DNA of 64,000 bases from Prevotella sp. (GCA_017557405.1 JAFYYV010000040.1:1-64000); one strand, 5' to 3'; shown: positions 1 to 7,707, numbered from the stretch's first letter. Numbers and translations are program-made. The notes: generated from the sequence alone by a model not told the origin.

Positions 1-107
1 AAATATATTATATATTATATATTATAATAACTAATGGTCGAGGAGGGCACTTTGTACATGTGGAAGGTGCTTAATGTTACAATGTTACAAAATGCTCTTC
101 CGCCTCT

Positions 108-195
108 GTCAAAGACCACAAATGACATGATTAAAGCTATGCAATGAGGCGGTCAAAAGCCACAAATGAGCGGCTCAAAGACCACAAGTGGGAGA
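108..195 (-). repeat. 22-base-period degenerate array (copy A)
   Basis: Four consecutive 22-base units start at 108, 130, 152 and 174. Read on the minus strand each unit has a 4-base variable lead, TCA, a core of either TTTGTGG or TTGCATAG, and ends TTTGAC or a close variant. The array lies just downstream of the ZIP gene stop and beside an AT-rich stretch (1-35). Other copies are at 29493, 40246 and 57047. Confidence 0.75.
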
Positions 196-207
196 GCGCT
201 CCAACGT

Positions 208-987
208 TTACCCCATAACGACATCGAGCACCATCATGAGGACGAAGCCGAGGGCGAATCCGATGGTGCTGAGATTCGAGTGCTGACCGCTGGAGGCTTC
301 GGGGATGAGTTCTTCAACGACTACGTAGAACATGGCACCGGCTGCGAAGGCCAACATGTAGGGCAGGACGGGCATCAACAACGAAGCCAACAACAACACG
401 GCAAGGGCTCCCACGGGTTCGACGGCTCCGCTGAGTGAGCCGATGAGGAATGACTTCCATTTGGAATTGCCTGCCGCCCGCATGGGCATGGAGATGATGG
501 CGCCCTCAGGGACGTTCTGAATGGCGATACCCAATGCTACGGCTACGGCTCCAGCCAACGAGATGTTGGAGATGCCGCTCTCGGCTCCTGCGAAGACCAC
601 ACCCACAGCCATTCCCTCGGGCAGGTTGTGGATGGTGACGGCAAGGGCGAGCATGGCGGTTCGAGAGAGTCGCGAGCGAGGACCCTCTGGTTTGTCGGTA
701 CCGATGTGCAGGTGGGGCGTCAGTTCGTCGATCATCAGCAGGAAACCCATGCCCAACAGGAATCCTACAGCAGCGGGAACAACCATCCACCGACCGCCGT
801 CTTCTGTCATTTCCATCGCCGGAATCAGCAACGACCACACAGATGCAGCCACCATCACGCCTGAAGCAAAGCCCAGCAGCGTTTTTTGCAGCCGCACCGA
901 CATCTCTCCCTTCATGAAGAACACGAAGGCTGAGCCGAGCATCGTGCCCAGCAACGGAATGAGCAGTCCTATCGTTAATGTTGTCAT
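208..987 (-). CDS. ZIP family divalent metal transporter
   Basis: A 259-residue, eight-helix-like membrane protein of the ZIP (ZupT/GufA) family, which moves Zn2+, Fe2+ or other divalent metals across the inner membrane. The two family metal-site motifs are visible: HNLPEG at residues 120-125 and QNVPEG at 157-162, both in hydrophobic helices. A His-bearing stretch (HLHIG) lies in the loop near residue 95. Its ATG overlaps the stop of the upstream permease by four bases (ATGA), so the two are almost surely cotranscribed. ZIP proteins usually import, while the partner permease usually exports; why they are paired is not shown by the sequence. Metal specificity is unknown. Confidence 0.9.
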   Translation of the reverse strand: MTTLTIGLLIPLLGTMLGSAFVFFMKGEMSVRLQKTLLGFASGVMVAASVWSLLIPAMEMTEDGGRWMVVPAAVGFLLGMGFLLMIDELTPHLHIGTDKPEGPRSRLSRTAMLALAVTIHNLPEGMAVGVVFAGAESGISNISLAGAVAVALGIAIQNVPEGAIISMPMRAAGNSKWKSFLIGSLSGAVEPVGALAVLLLASLLMPVLPYMLAFAAGAMFYVVVEELIPEASSGQHSNLSTIGFALGFVLMMVLDVVMG

Positions 988-2267
988 ACTTTCCCTTTAA
1001 ATGTATAGCCAATCCCTTCTACAGCCTTGCGGATGGATTCTTCCGTTGCGGGGCCTTTGATGGTGAGGGTGTTGGCAGATGCACTGGCCTTGGCTTTCTC
1101 TACGCCTGGCAAATTCTCGACGGCACGGACGACGGCAGCCTCGCAATGGCTGCAATGCATGTCTTCGACCCTGTAAACTGTAACGTCGGGGTCTAACGGT
1201 TTCTTGGTGGTAAACTTGCTGAACAGTTTCATCATAAGTGCAAATATGATTAATAGGGTTAAAACTATGGCACAAACGAGTTTGAACGGGTTGGGCAGGA
1301 TGGGAAGTGAAGAGTGAAAAGTGAAGTGTGAAGAATTTGCTGCCGCCATTGAAGAGTCAAGATTTAATAGTCCACTGGCATTGAGAAGCAGACCGAAGAA
1401 GACGGAGAAGCCCACGATGGTCATCAGATAGATGGAGGTGAAACGTCGTCCCATGGACTTGTGAACCACGAGGATGGAGGCCAAGTTGACTGCAGGCCCA
1501 GCCATCAGCATCACCAGTGCCGCTCCTGGCGAGAGACCCTTCATCATCAGGGCTGCGGCCACGGGGATACTACCCGTAGAGCAGATGTACATCGGTACGG
1601 CAATGGCCAGGATGACCAGCATCTGCAGCAACGGCTGACTGCCGAAGGAAAGGAAGAACTCGTCGGGCACCGCGACCTGAATCAATGCCGCCACAACAAG
1701 TCCGATGAGCAGTCGCAGACCGATGTCGCGAATCATGTCGTAGTAGGCATACTTTAAGACACGCCACAACCTGTTACCACGCCCTTCATTGACTATTGAA
1801 CATTGAACATTGAACATTGCTTCGTCATCACGAACCAGCCGATTTACCAGCAATCCGCCGCAGACACCCGTAATAAGCGCCGCCACGGGTCGGATGATGG
1901 CAAAGCCCAGTCCCATCAGCGAGAAAGTGGCCAGGATGGAGTCGATGCCCGTCTGCGGTGTGGCAATGAGAAACGAGGCTACAGCCCCTTTTGATGCCTT
2001 CTCATTCCTGAGACCGATAGCCGTTGGAATCACGCCGCACGAACACAATGGAAGGGGAATGCCCAGCAGCGCCGCCCATAGCACCGACAGCCTGTTTTTA
2101 CGAGACAGATAGTTGGCATAGAACTTCTGAGGCACAAACACATGCAGCACCCCTGCGATCAGGAATCCCAACAGCAAGTAGGGAGCCATCTCGCAAACCA
2201 CGTTCAAAAAGGCTACGGGTAGGCGCGATAGCGGGAATGGTGATGTGAAGAAACTCTGTAGATCCAT
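984..2267 (-). CDS. SO_0444-like Cu/Zn efflux permease with C-terminal HMA domain
   Basis: A 427-residue fusion: an N-terminal DUF318/ArsP-type permease with many hydrophobic helices and the motif PLCSCGVIP, followed after a linker by a heavy-metal-associated domain of about 70 residues with the metal-binding CSHC. This architecture matches the SO_0444 family of predicted Cu/Zn efflux transporters. The start is taken at 2267 (MDLQSFF) because a TAnnTTTG promoter element lies at 2277-2284, giving a nearly leaderless mRNA; the in-frame TTG at 2279 would lie inside that element. Three stretches of dispersed repeat are built into the reading frame: 1305-1333 (SSHFTFHSSLP), 1790-1820 (MFNVQCSIVN) and 2211-2240 (FPLSRLPVAF). 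It overlaps the ZIP gene downstream by four bases. Confidence 0.88.
   Translation of the reverse strand: MDLQSFFTSPFPLSRLPVAFLNVVCEMAPYLLLGFLIAGVLHVFVPQKFYANYLSRKNRLSVLWAALLGIPLPLCSCGVIPTAIGLRNEKASKGAVASFLIATPQTGIDSILATFSLMGLGFAIIRPVAALITGVCGGLLVNRLVRDDEAMFNVQCSIVNEGRGNRLWRVLKYAYYDMIRDIGLRLLIGLVVAALIQVAVPDEFFLSFGSQPLLQMLVILAIAVPMYICSTGSIPVAAALMMKGLSPGAALVMLMAGPAVNLASILVVHKSMGRRFTSIYLMTIVGFSVFFGLLLNASGLLNLDSSMAAANSSHFTFHSSLPILPNPFKLVCAIVLTLLIIFALMMKLFSKFTTKKPLDPDVTVYRVEDMHCSHCEAAVVRAVENLPGVEKAKASASANTLTIKGPATEESIRKAVEGIGYTFKGKV
1305..1333 (-). repeat. octamer-period repeat inside the permease gene
   Basis: About 3.5 units of a degenerate 8-base repeat (AGTGAAGA, variants) placed in frame; encodes SSHFTFHSS between the permease body and the last helix before the HMA domain. 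Confidence 0.7.
1790..1820 (-). repeat. octamer-period repeat inside the permease gene
   Basis: Near-perfect tandem TTGAACAT units (plus-strand reading) lying in frame in a loop of the permease; translates on the minus strand as MFNVQCSIVN. The same octamer occurs outside genes at 6162 and 63261. Confidence 0.8.
2211..2240 (+). repeat. GGCTACGGGTAGGCG hairpin element inside the permease gene
   Basis: Copy of a dispersed element: the fixed left part GGCTACGGGTAGGCG, here a short CGC-GATA-GCG stem, then CGGGAATGG. It lies in frame near the permease N-terminus and encodes FPLSRLPVAF. Other copies are at 5939, 6073, 55631 and 60664. Confidence 0.75.
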
Positions 2268-2276
2268 AACCGAAGG

Positions 2277-2284
2277 CAAAGGTA
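2277..2284 (-). promoter_or_regulatory. -7 promoter element of the metal permease operon
   Basis: TACCTTTG on the minus strand, ten bases ahead of the chosen ATG at 2267. It fits the Bacteroidota TAnnTTTG consensus and helps decide the start. Confidence 0.6.
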
Positions 2285-2337
2285 CGAATAAGTGAGCGAA
2301 AAGCCAAATTTATTTGAGTTTTTCCTGACTAAAAATC

Positions 2338-3000
2338 TTACCTCTTCCTCGCCCTGAAATAAAGCATGGCTCCTTCCACGTGGAAGTCGAGGATGTCGTA
2401 GTGTGGCTCCAGTCGGTGCTTCACATCGTCGGCCGAGTCGAAGGGTGGAGTGAACCACCCCATGCGGGTCATGACGGTGCGGGCGAGCCAGTCGGCAACC
2501 TTTTGTTCTCCTGCCACGTAGAAACAAGCCAACAGCTCACCGCCAGGCTTGAGGGCGCGGAGAATCTCAGCATAGGCTTTCCCCTTGTCGGGAAACACAT
2601 GGAGGCCGTTCATGCAGAGCACTTTGTCGAACGTTGCGTCGTCGAAGGGCAGTGCTCCCACATCGCCCTGCATGGTCTTGAGGTTGCCGATTCCCGCTTC
2701 GCGAAATCTATGTTCAGCCTGCTCCAGCATATCGTGGCTGTAGTCAAGGCAGGTGATGTCGGCTTGCGTCAGATGTTTGTATTTCTCGGTTGTGAACACC
2801 GCCGTTCCAACGGGCACATCGAGCAACTTGCCAGAGAAGTCGTCGGGAATCCACGCCAACACCCTGCGGGCAATCTCGTTGTCATCGACACCGCCCCACA
2901 GCAGTTTGAAATAGAGTTTGCTTCACCATTTTCCCTGTGTTATTGCATCGTCGTAGAAACTCTTGCTAAACTTGTATGATTTCTTAATCTTGTCTGCCAT
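2338..3000 (-). pseudogene. class I SAM-dependent methyltransferase, broken by in-frame TGA
   Basis: Read from ATG 3000 the frame gives MADKIKKSYKFSKSFYDD..., reaches TGA at 2923-2925, then continues in the same frame as SKLYFKLLWGGVDDNEIARR and into a good methyltransferase: motif I LLDVPVGTAVF, then ITCLDYSHDML, DDATFDKVLC and LKPGGELL. The stop sits where TGG (Trp) would read naturally, so one G-to-A change explains it. A promoter TAACTTTG at 3026-3033 sits just ahead of ATG 3000, which supports that as the original start. A shorter protein could start at ATG 2862 (174 residues) but would lack the N-terminal segment. Substrate unknown. Alternatives are a sequencing error or a strain-specific nonsense mutation. 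Confidence 0.75.
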
Positions 3001-3119
3001 ATCATGCTTTTATTGTTTGACGCCGCAAAGTTACAACAATAGTTTCGCAACTGAGTTGCAAAGATGGTGCAAGCCTTTTCCCCGAAAAGCTTCGCAAGGC
3101 TCGTGCAAGCCTGACAGAG

Positions 3120-3731
3120 TCATTGTTTTATGCCGATAATAGTGGCATAAGACGGTTTCTTCCGATGGATTTCCGTTTGTAAGAATCCTGCGTCGTCGAG
3201 CATTGTTTTCAGTTGTATAGGCGTGTAGGCGTTCATACCATCCACCACGCTTGTCCACTTGGAGTCGGCATCGACCACCTCCACCATGATGGCGCAACGG
3301 CCACCAGGTTTCAACACTCTATGAACCTCTTGCAGGCAGCCGGGCAGGTTCGGCCAAAAATAGACCGTTTCGACAGCCGTCACGAGGTCGAACTTCCCAT
3401 CCTCGTAGGGCAGTGCTGCCGCCGACCCCTGCTTCACAAACACTTGTTTGTCGAGCAACTTTGCATTGACTTGTTGGGCTTTCAGAACACTCTCTTCCGA
3501 GATGTCGAGGCCATAGACCATGCCGCCCTTACTACGTTTGAGAAGTCTTTTCAATGTCGCTCCACCGCCACAACCAATGTCGAGCATCGTCCAGCCGTCT
3601 TGAATGTCGACGAGGTCGAGCCCCCAGTTTGTCAGCGGTGCGTGACAGAGGTTCATAAACTTCAGCATAAACCATCCCATCCGTCCCTGCGGGTGGGCGC
3701 AATTGGTGAATAACGATTTCAAAAGTCCCAT
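3120..3731 (-). CDS. class I SAM-dependent methyltransferase
   Basis: A 203-residue UbiE/COQ5-like methyltransferase. The SAM-binding motif I is MLDIGCGGGAT at about residues 49-59, followed by the acidic strand YGLDIS and motif LKPGGR. It is complete, unlike the neighbouring methyltransferase at 2338-3000, with which it shares the general fold but little sequence, so the two are not a recent duplication. A TACCTTTG promoter element lies upstream at 3822-3829 on the minus strand, leaving a leader of about 80 bases. The substrate cannot be told from the sequence; small-molecule methylation is the usual role of this family. Confidence 0.85.
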   Translation of the reverse strand: MGLLKSLFTNCAHPQGRMGWFMLKFMNLCHAPLTNWGLDLVDIQDGWTMLDIGCGGGATLKRLLKRSKGGMVYGLDISEESVLKAQQVNAKLLDKQVFVKQGSAAALPYEDGKFDLVTAVETVYFWPNLPGCLQEVHRVLKPGGRCAIMVEVVDADSKWTSVVDGMNAYTPIQLKTMLDDAGFLQTEIHRKKPSYATIIGIKQ

Positions 3732-3935
3732 ATTTCAAGCTATTTTAATGTCCCTATACAGCAAGACTTGCCTCACGGCAAGCTAAAAAAAGATTCCGAT
3801 ACATCGGTTCAAATCACGCGGCAAAGGTACGACGAAAAAGCCGAGGGTGCAATACTCAAAATTGAGTGTTTTACCATCGGGATATGCGGGATTTCTACTG
3901 AAACGGGATTAGCAAGAAGTAGGTATCTGCTTGAT

Positions 3936-5141
3936 TTACGTGTTTTCTTTGTATTTGTAGAACTCGTTCACGAGGCTTTTGTAGCCCAATTGCTTGAGTT
4001 GGGCGTAATCGGTTTTGAAGTTTGTTTTGTTGTGTTTCCCCGTACTGAGGAAGCGGATGTTCTGCTGGAGGTAGTGGTCGATTTCTTTCAATCCGTCAGT
4101 CTTGTTGATGACGGGGAAGAACCAGCGCGACCAGGTGAGGAGTCCGCTGTCGTCGTTCTCGAAGAAGACGCGGTTGAAGCGGTTGATGAGGGCTTTCATG
4201 GCCTTCTCGGGCTCGATGTGGTTCTTGCCGCTCCACCGCTGGAGAGACTTTGTGGCGCGTCGGATTTTGCCCTTCATCTTCTTTTTGGTGGCTTCGGAGA
4301 TGTCGATATCGTGTGCGTGGCATTTGAAGCCCAGGAACTCGAAAGGATCGTCGGGCGTGTAGGTCTTCTCCTTGTCGGGGTTCACCTGGAGTCGGTATTG
4401 CTGGAGGAACGCCGCCATGCGGCTCTTGTGAGCCTCGAGAGTGTCGAGGTCGGGGGCAAAGAGGATGATGTCGTCGGAATAGCGGGCATAGACGACGTTA
4501 GCGTCATGGAAATATTGGTCGACCTCTTTCAGATAGACATCGGCCAGGAAGGGTGAGGTGGGAGTGCCAGCCATCACGCCGTGCTGCTCGAGGATGGTGT
4601 CGCCATTGTAAAGGACGCGTTTGTCGGTGAGCATCTGCTCGAAGAAGTGGTAGAGAGGCTGGTCGTCGGCCATCATCTCGGCGAGCATGGGCAGCAGGAG
4701 GTCGATGGGGATGGAGTTGAAATAGTCGTGGATGTCGAGCTTGTAGGCCCACATGGGTTGTTCGCCAATGGCCCGACGGATGTGGAAGATGGCGTCGCAG
4801 GCCCTCATGCCTCGCCGGAAGGCGTAGCAGTTGGGGGAGAAGCAGTGGTCGTAGTCGTAGAGCTTGAAGGCAAGGAGCTTGAGCAGAATCATCTCGTCGG
4901 GTGCGAAGCAGTAAACCACTCGTTTCTTGCCTGTCCCCATCTTGTTGACAATCTTCTTCTGGGGAATGCCCAAACGCCCCCCTCGGGCTATTTCCTGAGC
5001 CAAAGGGAGGTAGTCTTCGCGTTCCACATAGCTGTCGGCTTCGTCGAACTCATGCCAGGTGAAACGGCCTTTCATCAGTCGGTAGGCAAGAAACTCTTCC
5101 CATGTTTCCTGCCGAGTGAGTTGCGTGAGGATGCTTTCCAT
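3936..5141 (-). CDS. free-standing reverse transcriptase (RNA-directed DNA polymerase)
   Basis: A 401-residue RT domain protein. Visible RT blocks: YKLDIHDYFNSI at 133-144 (first catalytic Asp at 136), AGTPTSPFLADVYL at 191-204 (the QGxxxSP position), ARYSDDIILF at 219-228 (catalytic DD at 223-224) and FEFLGFK at 267-273. The last ~110 residues form a thumb-like region; no maturase, HNH or integrase domain follows, so it is not an intact group II intron protein. Neither the retron VTG block nor a diversity-generating template/variable repeat pair is seen. The start at 5141 is chosen because upstream codons run into the structured segment 5151-5288. A small gene (5299-5817) precedes it in the same orientation. 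Class and function (defence, genome maintenance, other) are unknown. Confidence 0.85.
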   Translation of the reverse strand: MESILTQLTRQETWEEFLAYRLMKGRFTWHEFDEADSYVEREDYLPLAQEIARGGRLGIPQKKIVNKMGTGKKRVVYCFAPDEMILLKLLAFKLYDYDHCFSPNCYAFRRGMRACDAIFHIRRAIGEQPMWAYKLDIHDYFNSIPIDLLLPMLAEMMADDQPLYHFFEQMLTDKRVLYNGDTILEQHGVMAGTPTSPFLADVYLKEVDQYFHDANVVYARYSDDIILFAPDLDTLEAHKSRMAAFLQQYRLQVNPDKEKTYTPDDPFEFLGFKCHAHDIDISEATKKKMKGKIRRATKSLQRWSGKNHIEPEKAMKALINRFNRVFFENDDSGLLTWSRWFFPVINKTDGLKEIDHYLQQNIRFLSTGKHNKTNFKTDYAQLKQLGYKSLVNEFYKYKENT

Positions 5142-5150
5142 GCAAGAAAA

Positions 5151-5288
5151 TGAAAAAGGGGAATGATTTTGAATCGGCAAAATTGCCGATCACGAGAGGA
5201 TACCCTGTCCTGTTGCCTGCAAAACATAGAAGTATAGGACAAGGCTGCCTCCTTTGCAGGCGCAGCTCTTGCTGCCTCCCCTTTTTCA
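5151..5288 (-). ncRNA. candidate structured RNA directly upstream of the RT gene
   Basis: The 138 bases between the small gene and the RT start are bounded by a perfect 12-bp inverted repeat: TGAAAAAGGGGA at 5151-5162 and TCCCCTTTTTCA at 5277-5288. Inside are an 8-bp hairpin (5173-5190, ATCGGCAA/TTGCCGAT), a 9-bp stem (5215-5223 with 5253-5261), a 5-bp tetraloop hairpin (GCAGC-TCTT-GCTGC, 5262-5275), and a possible pseudoknot helix (5203-5211 with 5236-5244) whose one mismatch becomes a G-U pair only in minus-strand RNA. GCTGCCTCC is repeated directly at 5245 and 5271. Placement and end pairing recall a retron msr-msd, but identity is not proven. Confidence 0.5.
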
Positions 5289-5298
5289 AATATGTGCT

Positions 5299-5817
5299 TT
5301 ATTTCACGAATTTGCGGATGCGCTCGACGACATAACCCCGCTTGTTCTCCATCTGGGTGTAGAAGTTGATGTAAGGAATGTCGAGCTTCTTGGCGAACAT
5401 CCGCGCAATCAGGTATTTCACATTGCTATCGTGGCTGTGGCCGTCGCCGAGCATGACGACTGCCTTCGAGGCGCCATTGTCGAGCACGAACGTGTAGGGT
5501 TGACCCCATTCAGCTCTGTAGACTTGGTTCGGGCGAGTCTTGTAGAGTTTGAACTCGTCGCTGACGTTTCCTGCCAGGTCGGTCACCTTGACGTCCTCGC
5601 GGATGGTGTAGGACGGGAATTCGCTCTGCAGGATCTGCTTGAAATAGGCTCTCCACTCTGCAGGAGTCCTATAAATTTCCTCGGTCGAGGAATAAGACTG
5701 CTGCTGCTGTTGCTGAGCGGGGCGGCTCGGCTGTGTGGACGGGGCGGCGTTCTTGGAGCTGTCAAGATACTCTTTGGCGACGTCGACCACTTTTAATAAT
5801 AGTTTACCAAAATCCAT
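5299..5817 (-). CDS. protein of unknown function upstream of the RT
   Basis: A 172-residue protein starting at ATG 5817 (MDFGKLLLKVVD), 31 bases after the TATATTTG promoter element at 5848-5855. Residues 1-20 form an amphipathic helix, 20-45 a Ser/Pro/Gln-rich linker including a run of Gln, and 50-172 a compact domain that starts EWRAYFKQIL and ends with a strand-loop-helix section (KAVVMLGDGHSHDSN, then DIPYINFYTQMENKRGYV). No family is recognised; the acidic/His motif in a mixed alpha/beta setting loosely recalls nuclease or phosphoesterase folds but this is weak. It ends 11 bases before the structured segment and shares orientation with the RT, so all three may be one transcript. Confidence 0.75.
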   Translation of the reverse strand: MDFGKLLLKVVDVAKEYLDSSKNAAPSTQPSRPAQQQQQQSYSSTEEIYRTPAEWRAYFKQILQSEFPSYTIREDVKVTDLAGNVSDEFKLYKTRPNQVYRAEWGQPYTFVLDNGASKAVVMLGDGHSHDSNVKYLIARMFAKKLDIPYINFYTQMENKRGYVVERIRKFVK

Positions 5818-5847
5818 AGTTTTCGTATTTAAATTAGTAGTAGATTG

Positions 5848-5855
5848 CAAATATA
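5848..5855 (-). promoter_or_regulatory. -7 promoter element of the small gene/RT unit
   Basis: TATATTTG on the minus strand (CAAATATA on plus), fits TAnnTTTG. It places the transcription start near 5840 and favours the ATG at 5817. No comparable element was seen directly before the RT. Confidence 0.6.
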
Positions 5856-5938
5856 CAACATTTTTTCTTACATGCAAATAATATAGATGAAAAATTAAAT
5901 GATAATAAGGGCTTAATGGGTATAAAGGGGGAGTGAAA

Positions 5939-5970
5939 GGCTACGGGTAGGCGACGGAACGTCGGGAATG
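5939..5970 (+). repeat. GGCTACGGGTAGGCG hairpin element
   Basis: Fixed left part GGCTACGGGTAGGCG (itself CTAC-GG-GTAG), variable stem CGACG-GAA-CGTCG, then CGGGAATG. It lies in the intergenic stretch 5878-6216, which holds no gene but two copies of this element and an octamer array. Confidence 0.8.
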
Positions 5971-6072
5971 AGGGCGTAAAGGCCAATAGCTGGGAAAGAA
6001 AATAAGGCCACCGAACAAACGTTCAATGGCCTTATCAATGTGCAGTGTTCAATGTTGCCCTGTCGGGCGAAA

Positions 6073-6104
6073 GGCTACGGGTAGGCGAGCTTGCTCGGGA
6101 ATGG
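6073..6104 (+). repeat. GGCTACGGGTAGGCG hairpin element
   Basis: Second copy in the same gap; the variable stem is CGAGC-TT-GCTCG, different in sequence from the copy at 5939 but again fully complementary. Confidence 0.8.
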
Positions 6105-6133
6105 TTTCTCATACTCGGCAAAGCTCAAATGAA

Positions 6134-6157
6134 ATTTGGCCCTGCTCTCGCTTAATC
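6134..6157 (+). repeat. short dispersed motif TTTGGCnCTGCTnTCnCTTA
   Basis: The motif TTTGGCCCTGCTCTCGCTTA here recurs as TTTGGCTCTGCTTTCACTTA at about 57910. It lies between the hairpin element and the octamer array. Confidence 0.45.
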
Positions 6158-6161
6158 GAAG

Positions 6162-6213
6162 TTTTCAATGTTCAATGTTCAATAATCAATGTTCAATGTT
6201 CAATGTTCAATTA
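6162..6213 (+). repeat. octamer-period array after trpB
   Basis: Six or so units of CAATGTTC, with one variant unit (ATAATCAA), ending four bases before the stop codon of the TrpB2 gene on the opposite strand. Same octamer as at 1790 and 63261. Confidence 0.8.
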
Positions 6214-6216
6214 CCC

Positions 6217-7575
6217 TTACACTTGCGGCACGCTCTTCAGGCTCTTGTTGATGTCATCGTCGGAGAGGTTGTAGTTGATGAGGTCGCCATTGATGAACTG
6301 GTCGTACGACGACATGTCAATCAGACCGTGACCGGAGAGGTTGAAGAGGATGACCTTTTCCTCGCCCGTCTCGATGCACTTCTTAGCCTCGCGGATGGCG
6401 GCTGCAATGGCGTGGCTCGACTCGGGAGCGGGGATGATGCCCTCGGTGCGTGCGAAGAGGATACCGGCCTCGAAGGTCTCGAGTTGTGGGATGTCAACGC
6501 CCTTCATCAAACCGTCCTTCAGCAGCTGCGAGACAATCATGCCAGCACCGTGGTAGCGAAGTCCACCGGCGTGGATGTTGGCGGGCTTGAAGTCGTGACC
6601 CAGCGTGTACATGGGCAGCAGCGGTGTGTAGCCAGCCTCGTCGCCAAAGTCGTAGCGGAACTTACCACGTGTCAGTTTGGGACAGCTCTGGGGCTCGGCA
6701 GCGATGAACTCGGTCTTCTTTCCGTCGCAGATGTTGTGGCGCATGAATGGGAAGGCAATGCCACCGAAGTTGCTACCACCACCGAAGCAAGCAATCACCA
6801 TGTCGGGATACTCGCCAGCCATCGCCATCTGCTTCTCGGCCTCAAGACCGATGATGCTCTGGTGGAGGGCCACATGGTTGAGCACGGAGCCCAGCGTGTA
6901 CTTACAGTTGGGTGTTGTGGTGGCCAGCTCGACTGCCTCGGAGATGGCTGTTCCAAGCGAACCTGGGTGTGTGGGGTCTTTGGTGATGATGTCCTTACCA
7001 GCACGTGTTGACATCGAAGGCGAACCTGTGACGGCGGCGCCGAAGGTGCGCATGATGGACGAGCGGTAGGGCTTTTGCTGCATGGAGATCTTCACCTGAT
7101 AGACAGCGGCCTCAAGACCGAACACGCTGGCGGCGTAGGAGAGGGCAGCACCCCATTGTCCAGCTCCCGTCTCGGTGGTCACATTGGTGGTTCCCTCCTG
7201 CTTGGCGTAGTAGCACTGGGGTAGGGCGGAGTTGATTTTGTGGCTTCCCAGCGGGTTGACCGACTCGTTCTTGAAATAGATGTGGGCGGGTGTGCCCAGG
7301 GCCTTCTCAAGGGCGTAGGCTCTCACGAGTGGGGTGGAGCGGTAGTACTTGTATTTCTCCAGCACCTCTTCGGGTATGTCAATCCAACGGTGCTCCATGT
7401 CAAGCTCTTGTTTGCAGCACTCGGTGGGGAAGATGTGGGCCAGGTCTTCCCAGGTCAGTGGCTGGTGTGTCGCAGGATGGATGGGCGGCATGGGTTTGTT
7501 TGGCATGTCGGCCAGGATGTTGTACCACTGTGTAGGAATTTCGCTCTCTTGCAGAATGAATTTCTTTTGTTTCAT
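6217..7575 (-). CDS. trpB: tryptophan synthase beta chain, TrpB2 type
   Basis: A 452-residue PLP enzyme that condenses indole with serine to form tryptophan. Length and sequence fit the TrpB2 branch, longer than the ~400-residue TrpB1 that pairs with TrpA. The PLP lysine is in NPLGSHKINSA (K113); TETGAGQWG at 134-142 and the phosphate-binding GGGSNFGG at 265-272 are present. No trpA or other trp gene is beside it, which fits a stand-alone role in indole salvage. A leader with three Trp codons and a hairpin (7630-7755) precedes it, so its expression is very probably set by tryptophan supply through attenuation. Downstream there is only the octamer array. Confidence 0.93.
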   Translation of the reverse strand: MKQKKFILQESEIPTQWYNILADMPNKPMPPIHPATHQPLTWEDLAHIFPTECCKQELDMEHRWIDIPEEVLEKYKYYRSTPLVRAYALEKALGTPAHIYFKNESVNPLGSHKINSALPQCYYAKQEGTTNVTTETGAGQWGAALSYAASVFGLEAAVYQVKISMQQKPYRSSIMRTFGAAVTGSPSMSTRAGKDIITKDPTHPGSLGTAISEAVELATTTPNCKYTLGSVLNHVALHQSIIGLEAEKQMAMAGEYPDMVIACFGGGSNFGGIAFPFMRHNICDGKKTEFIAAEPQSCPKLTRGKFRYDFGDEAGYTPLLPMYTLGHDFKPANIHAGGLRYHGAGMIVSQLLKDGLMKGVDIPQLETFEAGILFARTEGIIPAPESSHAIAAAIREAKKCIETGEEKVILFNLSGHGLIDMSSYDQFINGDLINYNLSDDDINKSLKSVPQV

Positions 7576-7629
7576 AACTCTAGTTTTTTAATTGTTGTTA
7601 TTGTTTTTATATACTCGTACAAATCAAGA

Positions 7630-7663
7630 AAAGAGGCCTGTCGCAAGAACGGCAGACCTCTTT
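7630..7663 (-). terminator. attenuator hairpin in the trpB leader
   Basis: On the minus strand, AAGAGGTCTGCCG pairs with CGACAGGCCTCTT (two G-U pairs) around a short loop, followed by a U-rich TTTTCTTGATTT. It lies between the leader peptide stop (7708) and the trpB ATG (7575), as expected for a transcription attenuator. Confidence 0.75.
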
Positions 7664-7707
7664 GTATTTCATCTCTTTACACTACACGGGTTGACGCCTC
7701 ACGACTG

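Noticed and set aside
2923..2925. Selenocysteine or recoded TGA in the methyltransferase
   Set aside because: TGA ends many genes here, no SECIS-like hairpin follows, and Trp fits the site.
3768..4556. Long plus-strand open frame opposite the RT gene
   Set aside because: Shadow of the RT reading frame; composition is that of an antisense frame and no promoter or family match.
3936..5141. Diversity-generating retroelement
   Set aside because: No template/variable repeat pair, no Avd-like gene and the SP form of the QGxxxSP block is present instead of the DGR SQ form.
3936..5855. Canonical retron
   Set aside because: Layout is similar but the RT lacks the VTG-type block and I cannot identify a priming guanosine or msr/msd split, so only a retron-like arrangement is claimed.
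6136..7011. Open frame opposite trpB starting in the octamer array
   Set aside because: Its N-terminus is repeat translation and the rest is antisense to a well supported gene.
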